A stretch of DNA of 64,000 nucleotides from Lentisphaeraceae bacterium (GTDB lineage Bacteria; Verrucomicrobiota; Lentisphaeria; Lentisphaerales; Lentisphaeraceae). Location of the stretch: contig JAJPOQ010000085.1 of NCBI GenBank assembly GCA_021232515.1, positions 1 through 64,000 of the forward strand. Reading direction: 5' to 3'. The position numbers were made by a program, and so were the translations under genes. Positions 16,755 to 26,026 of the stretch are shown here, piece by piece (the first letter of the stretch is position 1; every line of letters begins with the position of its first letter). The notes beneath the pieces are model-generated. The model ran no database searches, was not told where the DNA came from, and saw only the letters and a program-made list of their open reading frames with translations.

Positions 16755-17378
16755 ATGAATTTTAAAAACCTTTTTGCTATCTTGTTAATTGCCTTAACGA
16801 GCGGCTGCTCCGAAGAAGAAATCCCCGAAGATCCTGGCCCTATTTCACCAATTGAAAATACCACAATTGAAAGCTCTCAAGATGAGAATGAACCTCTAAA
16901 AATAAAAGTTCAGGTTCAAAATCGCAAACCTTGGAAAGTTATCTATGTCGATTCACACATGCGCTCAAACGGTTGCGGCCCAGAAAAAGCTTTAGACGAT
17001 AACCCAAAAAGTCACTGGCACACGCAATGGAAACCCAAACGTCCAAAACCTCCTCATGAGATACAAATTGATATGGGTAAGGAAATGGAACTTGTGGGCT
17101 TCTCTCAACTACCTAGACAAGATAAACTTCCAAATGGCGTTATCACCAAGTACGAATTTTATATAAGTAATGACAAAAAAAATTGGGGCCAGCCTGCATC
17201 AAAAGGAGCCTTCAAAAATACTCATAAAGACAGAAGTCTACAGATTATCTACTTTGAAGATGAAGATGGTAAGACTAAAAAGTTCAAAGGCCGCTACTTC
17301 CGCTTAATCGCAAAAGCTGGCTTAAAGAACATGCCTTTTACTTCGGTCTCTGAACTCAACGTTATAGTCGAAGAGTAA
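16755..17378 (+). CDS. Lipoprotein with F5/8 type C (discoidin) domain
   Basis: Start chosen at the ATG at 16755, which gives a clean lipoprotein signal MNFKNLFAILLIALTSGC with lipobox LTSGC; the longer frame from 16662 adds a non-signal extension. 207 residues. After an acidic and Ser/Pro-rich linker, residues about 75-205 form a discoidin-like domain: GCGPEKALDDNPKSHWHTQW, then IQIDMGKEMELVGFSQLPRQ, KYEFYISNDKKNW and GRYFRLIAKAG. Such domains bind carbohydrate and are common accessory modules of sulfatases and glycosidases in these bacteria. Membrane-anchored, probably facing outward. It ends three bases before the convergent helicase-like gene. Confidence 0.85.
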   Translation: MNFKNLFAILLIALTSGCSEEEIPEDPGPISPIENTTIESSQDENEPLKIKVQVQNRKPWKVIYVDSHMRSNGCGPEKALDDNPKSHWHTQWKPKRPKPPHEIQIDMGKEMELVGFSQLPRQDKLPNGVITKYEFYISNDKKNWGQPASKGAFKNTHKDRSLQIIYFEDEDGKTKKFKGRYFRLIAKAGLKNMPFTSVSELNVIVEE

Positions 17379-17381
17379 ACC

Positions 17382-20138
17382 TTAAACCAATAAGCGGCAG
17401 ATGCGGCACTGAGGATAAAACTCAAAAGGTAAAGCAAGTTGCATCTCCCTAACTTGCTTTTTCACTTCAGGTAATCTATGCCCAAGCATTTTGTCATTTG
17501 AAACCATCGCATGCCAATTCTTTAAAAAGAGACCAAGCTCAACTTTCTTCGTAAAGCACTCAGGAACGGCAAATGGCACCTGTAGTTTTGGGCCACCATC
17601 TGAAAAAATACGTGACAGTATATTTGCACCTGACTTCGTATCACAAGACAAAACAACTACATATGATTGGTTCTTAATCTCAGCAAACAAATTCTCGATT
17701 GCAATAAATATACGTTCGCTAAGCTCTCTATCCTTACCTGTAACCTCAAGTCTATAAACTCCTTCACTTCTTGACGTTATCTCTAGCTTAGGTATCTCTT
17801 CGGACTCTTCTACTTCTAAAACAGTCTTCATAACAGTCAATGACATATTTTTGATAAGCTCGCCGTAGCTCGCTTTCACAGTAGACTCTTTCTTATTCTT
17901 AAGTTGGTGCAGTGTAAATTTCCCCATCGTACTTTCATTCAACGGTTGTTGAATCTCAAGAACTTCTCTAAAGGCGTCTGACTCATTCACCTTATCCAAC
18001 CACATCTCTGCAGTTTCTTGTCGTTTTGAAATCAACCTCACAGCAGTTTCATTTACAGCTTCGATCAACTGTTCTGGAAACTCACTAGTGTTCTCTTCTA
18101 AACTTGAATGAAAATAAGATATACCTTGCTCAAACTCGCCATCTTCACTTATATGCCAACCATGCGATTTACGGTCCGCTACTCTTCTATAGTCACTTAA
18201 CCCGAGTTCTATTTCTGGCATAACACATGAAAAATCCCATAAATGCTTTGAAGCAACCGGGTCTTCATCTTTCATAAGAATTCTTGATAAGAAGCGAATG
18301 CCAAACAACTCTGACGAAGCAGATGACATATTGAAATAGGTATTGAAGTTAACGCCGTCCCATTTGTTATTTAGAAACTCTCGACTGAGAATCAAACAGT
18401 GGGTCATCTTGTTTACCATAAGACCTTTAAATAGAGGTCTCCAGAAGTTTTGAAAATTCTCTGGACCGCGAACTTCGATATAGCAATAACCATTTTCTTC
18501 AGCTCGAACTATATCTAGTGCAGTTGCACAATCTAGCGCAATTTTCTCGACTTCTTTAGATAACAAAGCCTTGTACTTATTATTAAAGTAGATAGTATCG
18601 CCATAAAAAACTATGGGATTCAGCTGCAAGGTTATAGGAGTGCTTTCTAGTCGTCTTAGTATAGAGATCATCCCACAAGTACTACCATCAAACTCATTTC
18701 CTGGGAAGATTTCAGACGCACTCGTATTGTCAATAAAGTCACAAACAATGACCGCTTTTAGGTCTTTTTGAAGTTCAATAAATTCTTGTGTTAGACTCTG
18801 TAGTAAACAAACTTCTTTAGATTTTGACCTATTAAGAATATTTGGGATAAGACTCGTACTCTTCTCAATGGACAACTCGTGTAACTCAAAACCCAAAGGT
18901 CTAAAAGCAATTATTAGAGATTCTCCAAGACGAACTTCCACGCTTTTTTCTGATGTCAAAAGATACCTAAATATATAATCTCGGATAACTGGTAAATTCT
19001 TTTCAAAAGTAACTTCATCTAACTTCTGAATGAAGATCTTCCAAGTTGCTGGAGCCTCCAATCGAAAAAATGACACAAAGTTTAATATCGCTTCTACATA
19101 AGGTCGTCTTTTTGACCAGTTACCCGGTATATCTTTCTCTAGTAACTCTAACTCTTCATAGACAAACTGAGACAATGGTTTAGTAACGAGCTCTGGATCT
19201 TGAACCTTATTTAAGTGTTCCTGCAAATTCTCATTTGCCTGATTCAGGAACTCGGCTTCATCTTCTGTAGGTCGAGAAAGTTTTATCAAGCCTCGGTATG
19301 CTTTGATGCAACCGTCTCTTACCATCATTGGCAGCTTAACTACAATTGGATGACTGGCAAATAAAGATGTCTGCAGTTGAAAGTTACGAGGACTTAAATC
19401 TGAATAGTTTACTTGAAGAGGGCTTATACTTATTATCTCAACATTGTCTAATTGACGAGCTAGATGGTTTAAAACTTCCGCCCAAACGCCGGTAACTTTA
19501 TAAGATTCATCACAAATAATTAAGTCTAAACCTGAGTTGGCAAACTTATCTTTAAAGCCCTGAAAATTAAGACTTAGCCAACCACTTTCCTCTAAATCCA
19601 CATGTTCCGGGACTTCTATAAATCGCAATAATCTTTCATTATATGAGGCTGTCTGACGTATAGCTTGGTCATTTAGCATGACTTCAGTTTCTTTAACTGC
19701 GTCGTAGTCGCCAATGTTATCGTTTTCTTTATCCCATGCACCAACTGAAGCTACTTCATACTCCCAGTATGTTCTAGATGAGTACTTCTCGTCTGATGTT
19801 GCATTCATAGGATTACATAGTTGGCCATACGTAGCTAAAGTAAATGGAGTCAATTCACTCTTAAGTTTTAAGTCACTTACTGCTGAAGATAATTCTTCGG
19901 GTCCGGTATACCCCTGAATTACATTCCGCCAGCTTTGAAAATTTTTAGGATTGGAAGTCAATACTAAAGCCCGTTTCTGTGAACGAACAACGTACTCAGC
20001 AACCGCTCGATTAATCGAATTTTGCTTTGGACTGAGAATCGATGCTTTATTGTTGATCGATAGATTTTGTTCTAACTTATCAACTAGAAATTGCTGTACT
20101 GGTAATAAATCTTCACCTGATTGTAGAACTGACCACAT
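17382..20138 (-). CDS. Large SF2-helicase-like protein with degenerate motifs
   Basis: 918 residues. The overall order resembles the long DEAD/DEAH helicase-like proteins of about 900 residues found next to restriction systems in some bacteria. At the normal Walker A position stands LSPKQNSINRAVAEY rather than GxGKT. The Walker B position is DLIICDESYK (near residue 205). The region normally carrying motifs V and VI reads LNNKWDGVNFNTYFN, then FLSRILMKDED, in place of the usual QLRGRS arginine motif, followed by conserved KHLWDFSCVMPE and GLSDYRRVADRK. The order of blocks supports homology, while the catalytic residues do not. It stands alone without nuclease or methylase genes. The family link is from memory of related sequences, so treat as moderate. 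Confidence 0.6.
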   Translation of the reverse strand: MWSVLQSGEDLLPVQQFLVDKLEQNLSINNKASILSPKQNSINRAVAEYVVRSQKRALVLTSNPKNFQSWRNVIQGYTGPEELSSAVSDLKLKSELTPFTLATYGQLCNPMNATSDEKYSSRTYWEYEVASVGAWDKENDNIGDYDAVKETEVMLNDQAIRQTASYNERLLRFIEVPEHVDLEESGWLSLNFQGFKDKFANSGLDLIICDESYKVTGVWAEVLNHLARQLDNVEIISISPLQVNYSDLSPRNFQLQTSLFASHPIVVKLPMMVRDGCIKAYRGLIKLSRPTEDEAEFLNQANENLQEHLNKVQDPELVTKPLSQFVYEELELLEKDIPGNWSKRRPYVEAILNFVSFFRLEAPATWKIFIQKLDEVTFEKNLPVIRDYIFRYLLTSEKSVEVRLGESLIIAFRPLGFELHELSIEKSTSLIPNILNRSKSKEVCLLQSLTQEFIELQKDLKAVIVCDFIDNTSASEIFPGNEFDGSTCGMISILRRLESTPITLQLNPIVFYGDTIYFNNKYKALLSKEVEKIALDCATALDIVRAEENGYCYIEVRGPENFQNFWRPLFKGLMVNKMTHCLILSREFLNNKWDGVNFNTYFNMSSASSELFGIRFLSRILMKDEDPVASKHLWDFSCVMPEIELGLSDYRRVADRKSHGWHISEDGEFEQGISYFHSSLEENTSEFPEQLIEAVNETAVRLISKRQETAEMWLDKVNESDAFREVLEIQQPLNESTMGKFTLHQLKNKKESTVKASYGELIKNMSLTVMKTVLEVEESEEIPKLEITSRSEGVYRLEVTGKDRELSERIFIAIENLFAEIKNQSYVVVLSCDTKSGANILSRIFSDGGPKLQVPFAVPECFTKKVELGLFLKNWHAMVSNDKMLGHRLPEVKKQVREMQLALPFEFYPQCRICRLLV

Positions 20139-20471
20139 ACATAGACCTACGATTAATCATCATTTACGAAAAATTTGTTTAGATCAATTATGTATTTTTT
20201 AAAGAGACATTTCACCTTTTATTTTTATGCGTTTCGTAAAAATAAATTGTGACAAGAGTGGTGATTATTTCCTTAGAAAAAGGAAAACTTATAAATATTG
20301 AGGATTGGCGATTATAAGTAGGACTAGAAGGCAATAATAGGAGACAAATATAGTTGTACGAATCAATGGAAAGCGGGTATTATTATATCAGCAACTAATA
20401 CTTGCTATCCTATACATACACACCATTTGAAAACTGCACATTTTACGATGTGCAGTTTTCTTTTTTTAAGC
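20139..20471. other. Gene-free interval with a rightward terminator and possible small transcript
   Basis: 333 bases between two leftward genes. It contains the promoter region of the helicase-like gene and a strong rightward hairpin terminator at 20429-20467. A purine-rich AATAGGAGAC at about 20336-20345 is followed by a possible 14-codon frame from TTG at 20353. No homologous coding sequence or known RNA family is recognised. Confidence 0.4.
20429..20467 (+). terminator. Strong hairpin terminator facing right, partly bidirectional
   Basis: GAAAACTGCACAT (20429-20441) pairs perfectly with ATGTGCAGTTTTC (20448-20460) around a 6-nt loop, and seven T follow at 20461-20467. The T run is on the plus strand. 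For the leftward aminotransferase, whose stop is five bases away, only the TTTTC inside the stem is available, so it may serve both directions with different strength. Confidence 0.75.
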
Positions 20472-21776
20472 TTAAGCCTCGAAACTACAAACAGCTTCGT
20501 AGAGCTTCTCGAAAAGGTCTTCGATTTGCGACTCTTCGATACAAGAGAAAGCTACACGGACATTTGATTCTCCAATCGCGATAACGCCGATTCCTTTAGT
20601 AGACATCAAGTGCTTACGGAATGCTTCTGCATTTCCTTTCAGAAGCTTCATAGTCATAAAGTAGCCAGAGTTATAAGGGTAAGGCTTAAAGTACTCTGCA
20701 AATTTTGCATCTTTAAGTACTTCTTTTACTTTCTTATAGCGACCACACATGATGTCATACTTCTCTTGCTTTTGAGAAGAGTATTCATCATTGCTTAGAG
20801 AGTTTAAAACCATCTGCTGAGTCAGATTCGAAATGTTTGAAACTGTTGCACGGATAGCACCGCCAACTTTCTGCTCAAGTGCTTTATAAGTTTTCTCGCC
20901 AGCACCTTTAGAAGCGAATGTAAGGAATCCACAACGAAGGCCCCAGACGTAATCTTCTTTAGTTGCACCGTCAACTTTTACAGCAAGGATACGCTCATGA
21001 GCTTCAGCGATATAGCCGAAAAGTGACTCTTTAAGAACATCATCTTCAAAGAATAAACCAAAGTATGCATCGTCACAGATAACACACAGGTTCTTGCCAC
21101 TGTCTGCAACTTCTTTCAATGACTCAACGATACCCTGAACATCTTTAGAAAGAAGAGAGTAACCAGTTGGGTTATTTGGGAAGTTCAAAATTACTGTAAG
21201 TTTATCTACATCCTGAGTTTCTTTGATAAGAGCTTCTTTGAAAGCAGCATGATTGAACTCACCTGCGTCATCAAAAAGACTAAAGAAACCAATTTGAGCA
21301 CCAAGAGTAGCGCCGAAGTATAGATTGTAGTTACCCCAGAAGTGGTCTGAAAGTAGTACTTTATCACCAGGATTCATCACTAGTGAAGCAGTCAATGATA
21401 TACCATGAGTCAATGCATTTGTAACCACTGGAAGACTCGTGTCAACCTTCTTCATCTCAGGGTTTTTCTCTAGTTGAAGCTCTTGCCACTTCTTTCTAAG
21501 TGCAGGAACACCCGGTGAAGGTGCATAAGGAAGGTAACTATGCTGATCCAAGTTCACTTGTTCAGTGATAGTCGAAAGGCCCATTGCTTGGCCGCCTTCT
21601 AGAGCTATACCGATAGTCGCATTGTAAAGACTAGCATTTTGTTTAGCATCTGCTGACTGAGCTAGGATACCCGCAGTTGGGAAAAAGATTCTTTTACCAA
21701 AGTCGGAAAGCGTTTCATAAACGTGGCTGTTCTCTGACTGAATATCGTTATTCAGTTGTTCTGCAAGAGGATTCAT
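20472..21776 (-). CDS. Class I/II PLP-dependent aminotransferase
   Basis: Start taken at the second ATG (21776, MNPLAEQLNNDI) because GGGA precedes it and homologues that I recall begin with MNPLA; the ATG at 21800 adds eight residues. 434 residues. PLP-fold blocks: YLPYAPSPGVPALRKKW, VVTNALTHGISL, ILNFPNNPTGYSL (the N-P-T-G motif binding PLP), ICDDAYFGLFF (Asp and Tyr) and KVDGATKEDYVWGLRCGF, where the lysine before EDY is the likely Schiff-base lysine and the Arg follows. It probably converts an amino acid and a 2-oxo acid; the substrate cannot be named. It lies 96 bases downstream of ptsP in the same direction. Confidence 0.9.
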   Translation of the reverse strand: MNPLAEQLNNDIQSENSHVYETLSDFGKRIFFPTAGILAQSADAKQNASLYNATIGIALEGGQAMGLSTITEQVNLDQHSYLPYAPSPGVPALRKKWQELQLEKNPEMKKVDTSLPVVTNALTHGISLTASLVMNPGDKVLLSDHFWGNYNLYFGATLGAQIGFFSLFDDAGEFNHAAFKEALIKETQDVDKLTVILNFPNNPTGYSLLSKDVQGIVESLKEVADSGKNLCVICDDAYFGLFFEDDVLKESLFGYIAEAHERILAVKVDGATKEDYVWGLRCGFLTFASKGAGEKTYKALEQKVGGAIRATVSNISNLTQQMVLNSLSNDEYSSQKQEKYDIMCGRYKKVKEVLKDAKFAEYFKPYPYNSGYFMTMKLLKGNAEAFRKHLMSTKGIGVIAIGESNVRVAFSCIEESQIEDLFEKLYEAVCSFEA

Positions 21777-21872
21777 AGTATTCCCATCATTTTGATTCAT
21801 AGGTTTGATAATGCAGGGAATTTAGCGCAAGCCAGAAAAAGTGCTAACTGCTATAAGGATTTATGTCTTTTT

Positions 21873-24161
21873 TCAGAGACCGAGAAGTTCGCGATCTTGA
21901 AGAAACTTAGTCACTGCAGAATGAACTTCTTGCTCAGTCTTCATTTTCAAAGCTTCTTTAACTAGTGAACGACACTCTTTAGTATTTAGCTTGGAAATAA
22001 TCGGCTTCACTTTTTTGATCGCTTGTGGAGGCATACTTAGTTCACGTAATCCCAAACCTAATAAAAGAGGTGTGTACAAAGGATTACCGGCTATCTCACC
22101 GCAAAGTGAAACGCCTTTTTTCAATTTTTTCGCTGTATTCGTTATGTGCTTCAAGGCACTGAGTATGATCGGGTGCATAGGTTTAAAGTAGTTACTAACT
22201 TTTCCATTACCCCGATCAACAGCAAACATATACTGAACTAGATCATTTGTACCGATACTCACATAGTCTATCTCTTGCATGATGCTTTCAATCTGCCAAA
22301 CCGTAGAAGGCATTTCGATCATGGCACCAATAGGAGGAAGTTTAAAGTTCGTTCCATACCAAGACTGTAAATCTATGAGGATTTCTTTGAGAACTTCTTT
22401 AGCAGCAATTATATCTTCATAGTGAGCTACCATTGGGAAAAGAATTTTTATATTTCCACGCTGACTTGCTCTAAGCATAGCTCTCAGATGAGGCTCAAAT
22501 ATTTCGCGATGTTGTAAAAGAATTCTTAGAGAACGAAAACCCAGCATCGGGTCCATTTCATCTGGGTGATCAAAATACTTCAGAGGTTTATCACCACCGA
22601 TATCTAGAGCACGAATAGTAACTGGATTTGGACTTGCCATCTTAGCAACAGAACGGTAAATCCTGTACTGCTCATTTTCCGATGGGAAGTTTTCGTGAAT
22701 CATATACATAAATTCTGTCCGATAAAGGCCAACACCATCATACTGGTAACGATTGAGTTGATTAAAATCACTCACCATACAAATGTTACCTAAGACCTTA
22801 ACTCGTTTATTATCTGAAGATTTTGCAACTTCTGAAAAATCTTCATCTTGGATCTCAAGTAAGCTGTTATCCAGTTTTTTCTTATGTTTCGTTAGAGTCG
22901 ATTTTGATGGGTTTAGGATAACCGTTCCTTCATCACCATCAATCAACATATGATCGCCAGTTGTGCAGGATTCTTTTAGAGCTGTGACACCCAATACTGC
23001 TGGTATTGCTAAAGAACGAGCTAGTATAGCGGCATGTGAAGTACTGCCACCAAATTCACAAGCAATACCAAGTATGTTTTTAGTTGAAACTCGCATCAAA
23101 TCAGATGGCATGATGTCGTCACCAACAAAAATCATCTTCATGTCGTCAGTTGGAAAAAGGCTCTTGTCTGTATCAATCAAAAAATGAACTATTCTTAGAC
23201 CGACATCCATCAAGTCAATAGCACGTTCCTGCAATTGAGAATCGTTACTATCGCGAAATTTATCCATGTACTTTTCAACTGTCACTCTGACCGAACTTGC
23301 GGCTTCCATGGAGTCTTCTTGTATGCCAGATTTTATGTCTGAGACAAAGTTTGGATCTTCTAGAAATAATAGCTGAGCAAAGAAAATAGATGCGTCTGCT
23401 TCGATAAACACTTGCGACGCTCTTTCTTGGATTGAAGTAGTTTCTTTCTTCGCACTTTCAATTGCGACATCTAGCTTAGCTAGTTCATCTTCAGTATTTT
23501 TTACTTGGCGGATCTCAATCGAGTTCCAAAACTCTTCACTCTGCAAATTGAAAATTTGACCATAAACAACGCCACTTGATATAGGTACACCTTTTATCTT
23601 AAGGTCACCATTGCCCAAATTGTGCTGAGTTTTTTCTTTGAGAGTTTGACTGTGATCCCGGAAAATTCGATCAATGTCTGCATTGGCAACAACTATGGCT
23701 AACTGAGAAGCAAGGTTGATGGCCATGTCGACTATATCTTCGTGAAAGCGTGTCTTGCGTGATGACTGTATGGCTAAAACTCCAACACAACTGTTACCGG
23801 CCATCATCGGTATACCAAGATAAGAATTAAAACGTTCTTCGCCAGTCTGCTTTATGTATTTGAAGGAAGGATGAGTTTCCGGATTCGCCATATTCACTTG
23901 GCGCTTAGACTGGAACACATGACCAGTTATACCTTCATCCGCTTTCAGCTTTAAGCCAACTGCCTTTGATAGGTACCCTTCAGAAGCAGTCATTTGCAAT
24001 ACATCGTTACTCTTGTCGTGAGTGTATATACAGCAGGTTTCGACCTTAAGATTTTGGCAAATAGAGCTCACAGTTTTATTGAGAATACTCCCAACGTCCT
24101 CGTGTTTGAGGATCGCGTCAGTAACTGACTTGAGTATGTCGACAACTGTATCTTTAAGCAT
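21873..24161 (-). CDS. ptsP: Phosphoenolpyruvate-protein phosphotransferase PtsP (enzyme I-Ntr, GAF domain)
   Basis: About 762 residues from the ATG at 24161 (MLKDTVVDILK); a longer frame reaches 24236 but its extra 25 residues look unrelated. GAF domain at about 5-150 (DVGSILNKTVSSICQNL, VETCCIYTHD, GVLAIQSSRKTRF). Then PEP-utiliser N-terminal, swivelling and TIM-barrel domains of enzyme I: GSTSHAAILARSLAIPAVLG with the phospho-accepting His near residue 376, DGVGLYRTEFMYM, RALDIGGDKPLKYF, EMPSTVW, SIGTNDLVQYM and SLCGEIAGNP. It transfers phosphate from PEP to an NPr/HPr-like protein in nitrogen- or carbon-responsive regulation. The partner genes are not in this window. Divergent from moaC. 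Confidence 0.93.
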   Translation of the reverse strand: MLKDTVVDILKSVTDAILKHEDVGSILNKTVSSICQNLKVETCCIYTHDKSNDVLQMTASEGYLSKAVGLKLKADEGITGHVFQSKRQVNMANPETHPSFKYIKQTGEERFNSYLGIPMMAGNSCVGVLAIQSSRKTRFHEDIVDMAINLASQLAIVVANADIDRIFRDHSQTLKEKTQHNLGNGDLKIKGVPISSGVVYGQIFNLQSEEFWNSIEIRQVKNTEDELAKLDVAIESAKKETTSIQERASQVFIEADASIFFAQLLFLEDPNFVSDIKSGIQEDSMEAASSVRVTVEKYMDKFRDSNDSQLQERAIDLMDVGLRIVHFLIDTDKSLFPTDDMKMIFVGDDIMPSDLMRVSTKNILGIACEFGGSTSHAAILARSLAIPAVLGVTALKESCTTGDHMLIDGDEGTVILNPSKSTLTKHKKKLDNSLLEIQDEDFSEVAKSSDNKRVKVLGNICMVSDFNQLNRYQYDGVGLYRTEFMYMIHENFPSENEQYRIYRSVAKMASPNPVTIRALDIGGDKPLKYFDHPDEMDPMLGFRSLRILLQHREIFEPHLRAMLRASQRGNIKILFPMVAHYEDIIAAKEVLKEILIDLQSWYGTNFKLPPIGAMIEMPSTVWQIESIMQEIDYVSIGTNDLVQYMFAVDRGNGKVSNYFKPMHPIILSALKHITNTAKKLKKGVSLCGEIAGNPLYTPLLLGLGLRELSMPPQAIKKVKPIISKLNTKECRSLVKEALKMKTEQEVHSAVTKFLQDRELLGL

Positions 24162-24290
24162 CTGCTTTATATCCTGCCCTATTTGGCTATTGTATTTGAA
24201 AAAAATTAAGGGATATATAAAATAGCGTCTTGTCATAAAAAATCAAATTCAGCAAAGAATAGACGACTCTAATACCATAAAGGCCTAAAA

Positions 24291-24758
24291 ATGAGCAAGT
24301 TAGAAAGCAAAATACTCACCCATATCGACAAAAGTGGACAGGCCAGTATGGTAGACATAAGTACAAAGGTTATCGAAAAAAGAACCGCCACAGCTACCGG
24401 CAAAATACAACTAAATAACAACACGTTAAAATTAATCAAAAACAACGACCTGAAAAAAGGTGACGTCCTCAGCACTGCTCGCATAGCAGGCATACAAGGG
24501 GCCAAACAGACCTCAAATCTTATCCCACTTTGTCATCAGCTTCTTACTGAAAAAATAAAAGTCGATTTTGAGTATCTAGATGACGGCATAAAAGTTACTA
24601 CACTTACTCGCTGCACAGGCAAAACTGGTGTCGAAATGGAAGCTTTAACGGCTGCATCTGTGGCTCTTCTAACTATCTATGACATGTGTAAAGCAGTCGA
24701 TAAGGATATGGTAATTTCTGATATAGCTTTATCTTCAAAAACTAAAGAAGCTGTTTAA
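24291..24758 (+). CDS. moaC: Cyclic pyranopterin monophosphate synthase MoaC
   Basis: 155 residues, typical length. Second step of molybdenum cofactor biosynthesis: converts the 3',8-cyclo-7,8-dihydro-GTP made by MoaA to cPMP. Family blocks: MVDISTKVIEKRTATATGKI, ARIAGIQGAKQTSNLIPLCH, VTTLTRCTGKTGVEMEAL and YDMCKAVDKDM, including the conserved His/Lys active-site residues. No other moa genes are nearby. The 3' end overlaps by four bases the convergent MFS gene. Confidence 0.96.
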   Translation: MSKLESKILTHIDKSGQASMVDISTKVIEKRTATATGKIQLNNNTLKLIKNNDLKKGDVLSTARIAGIQGAKQTSNLIPLCHQLLTEKIKVDFEYLDDGIKVTTLTRCTGKTGVEMEALTAASVALLTIYDMCKAVDKDMVISDIALSSKTKEAV

Positions 24759-26026
24759 CTCTTCCTAGTCACTTTATATTGTCTTATAAAGAGATAAGTC
24801 AATATAGGAGTCAGTATACCAGACAGTATGAGTAGCACTGAGTATACATTTATATTTACGCCTCTGTAAACATAGTTACTCTCTGCAAAAGTACTAATTA
24901 AAGTTGCTGCAGTTATAGCAGCAACCGTACTTCCAGACTCTTGGCACATCAAAAACATAGAAGTGCTCATCGATTTATTCTTTTGAGGCAACAAATCAAG
25001 CATAATTGACGTTACACTTATACCAAAAGACGCCGCACAAACACCCTCTAAAAATATAAGTCCGCTAAAATAAAGCTCTACAGGAATAAAACTAAAAACA
25101 CCATGAAAAGGCAATAAAATAATTGTAGTTGCCATAGCTATACTTGAGTATAGAAAACCTTTTTTCATACCAAGCTTCTTCAATAATAAAGCCCCAAAAG
25201 AAAATCCGACTATTGCGCCAATAAACGCAACATTCCCAATAAATACGATACTGGCATGATCATAGTTTAAATACTCTTTTAAATAGAGATGAACTAAAAT
25301 GATCGTGCAGCTCGTGATCACAGGAAAGAGAAACTTAAAAATACAAAAATTTCTATAGGGCCGATCTTCAAAAATGACCATGAACCGACTCTTAAACTCA
25401 CTTAGACCTTTTTTAGACTCCACAAGGTTTTCTGACGGCTCAAGCTCTGGAATACGCTGATAAAAAAACATGCGAATTAAGCAAAATAGGGCTACACAAA
25501 GCAATAAAGTTGAAAGAGCGTGGTGACCATTTTTCTCCAATAAATACTGAACAAAAAAAGTAAAAGTCACCCCAGCAAATTTCCAACATGTCCTCATTTT
25601 GGCAAAGAAGGATCCTCGTGTTTGTGGAAGTATAACCGGATCTAACAAAGCAAACCAAGAACCGTTAAATAGAGTGACTCCGAAAGCAAAACAAACAATT
25701 GAAAGTAAGATCAACCATGTTGGATCCGAAGCCAAAGTTAATGCAAAGCAAAGCCCCATAAAAGCAATTGATTGCAATATATTTCCTATCTGACCTAACT
25801 TTTTCTTACCATATAAGTCTGAAAAATAAGCAATAGGCAAAATGAGCATAAGACTAATGATGCTTGGAGTCTTAAGGAAAAGAACAATCGCTTGTTCCGA
25901 AACATTTTGATAATCAAGGTAACTGAGCATCAAGCCATTGGCAAAACAGAGTGGAGCGACCTGACCAAAGCACTGACTCAAAATTATTGAGTTTTGTGCC
26001 TTGCGTCTATGATCATCTGAAATCAT
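24755..26026 (-). CDS. Major facilitator superfamily permease
   Basis: Start taken at ATG 26026 (MISDDHRRKAQN), which forms an ATGA overlap with the stop of the upstream metal-exporter gene, as is frequent in this window; a longer frame starts at 26050. About 423 residues with about 12 membrane segments. The loop between segments 2 and 3 carries the MFS signature PIAYFSDLYGKKKLGQIG. A second half shows the corresponding LLKKLGMKKG loop. Substrate unknown. Co-transcribed with a CDF exporter. Confidence 0.85.
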   Translation of the reverse strand: MISDDHRRKAQNSIILSQCFGQVAPLCFANGLMLSYLDYQNVSEQAIVLFLKTPSIISLMLILPIAYFSDLYGKKKLGQIGNILQSIAFMGLCFALTLASDPTWLILLSIVCFAFGVTLFNGSWFALLDPVILPQTRGSFFAKMRTCWKFAGVTFTFFVQYLLEKNGHHALSTLLLCVALFCLIRMFFYQRIPELEPSENLVESKKGLSEFKSRFMVIFEDRPYRNFCIFKFLFPVITSCTIILVHLYLKEYLNYDHASIVFIGNVAFIGAIVGFSFGALLLKKLGMKKGFLYSSIAMATTIILLPFHGVFSFIPVELYFSGLIFLEGVCAASFGISVTSIMLDLLPQKNKSMSTSMFLMCQESGSTVAAITAATLISTFAESNYVYRGVNINVYSVLLILSGILTPILTYLFIRQYKVTRKS

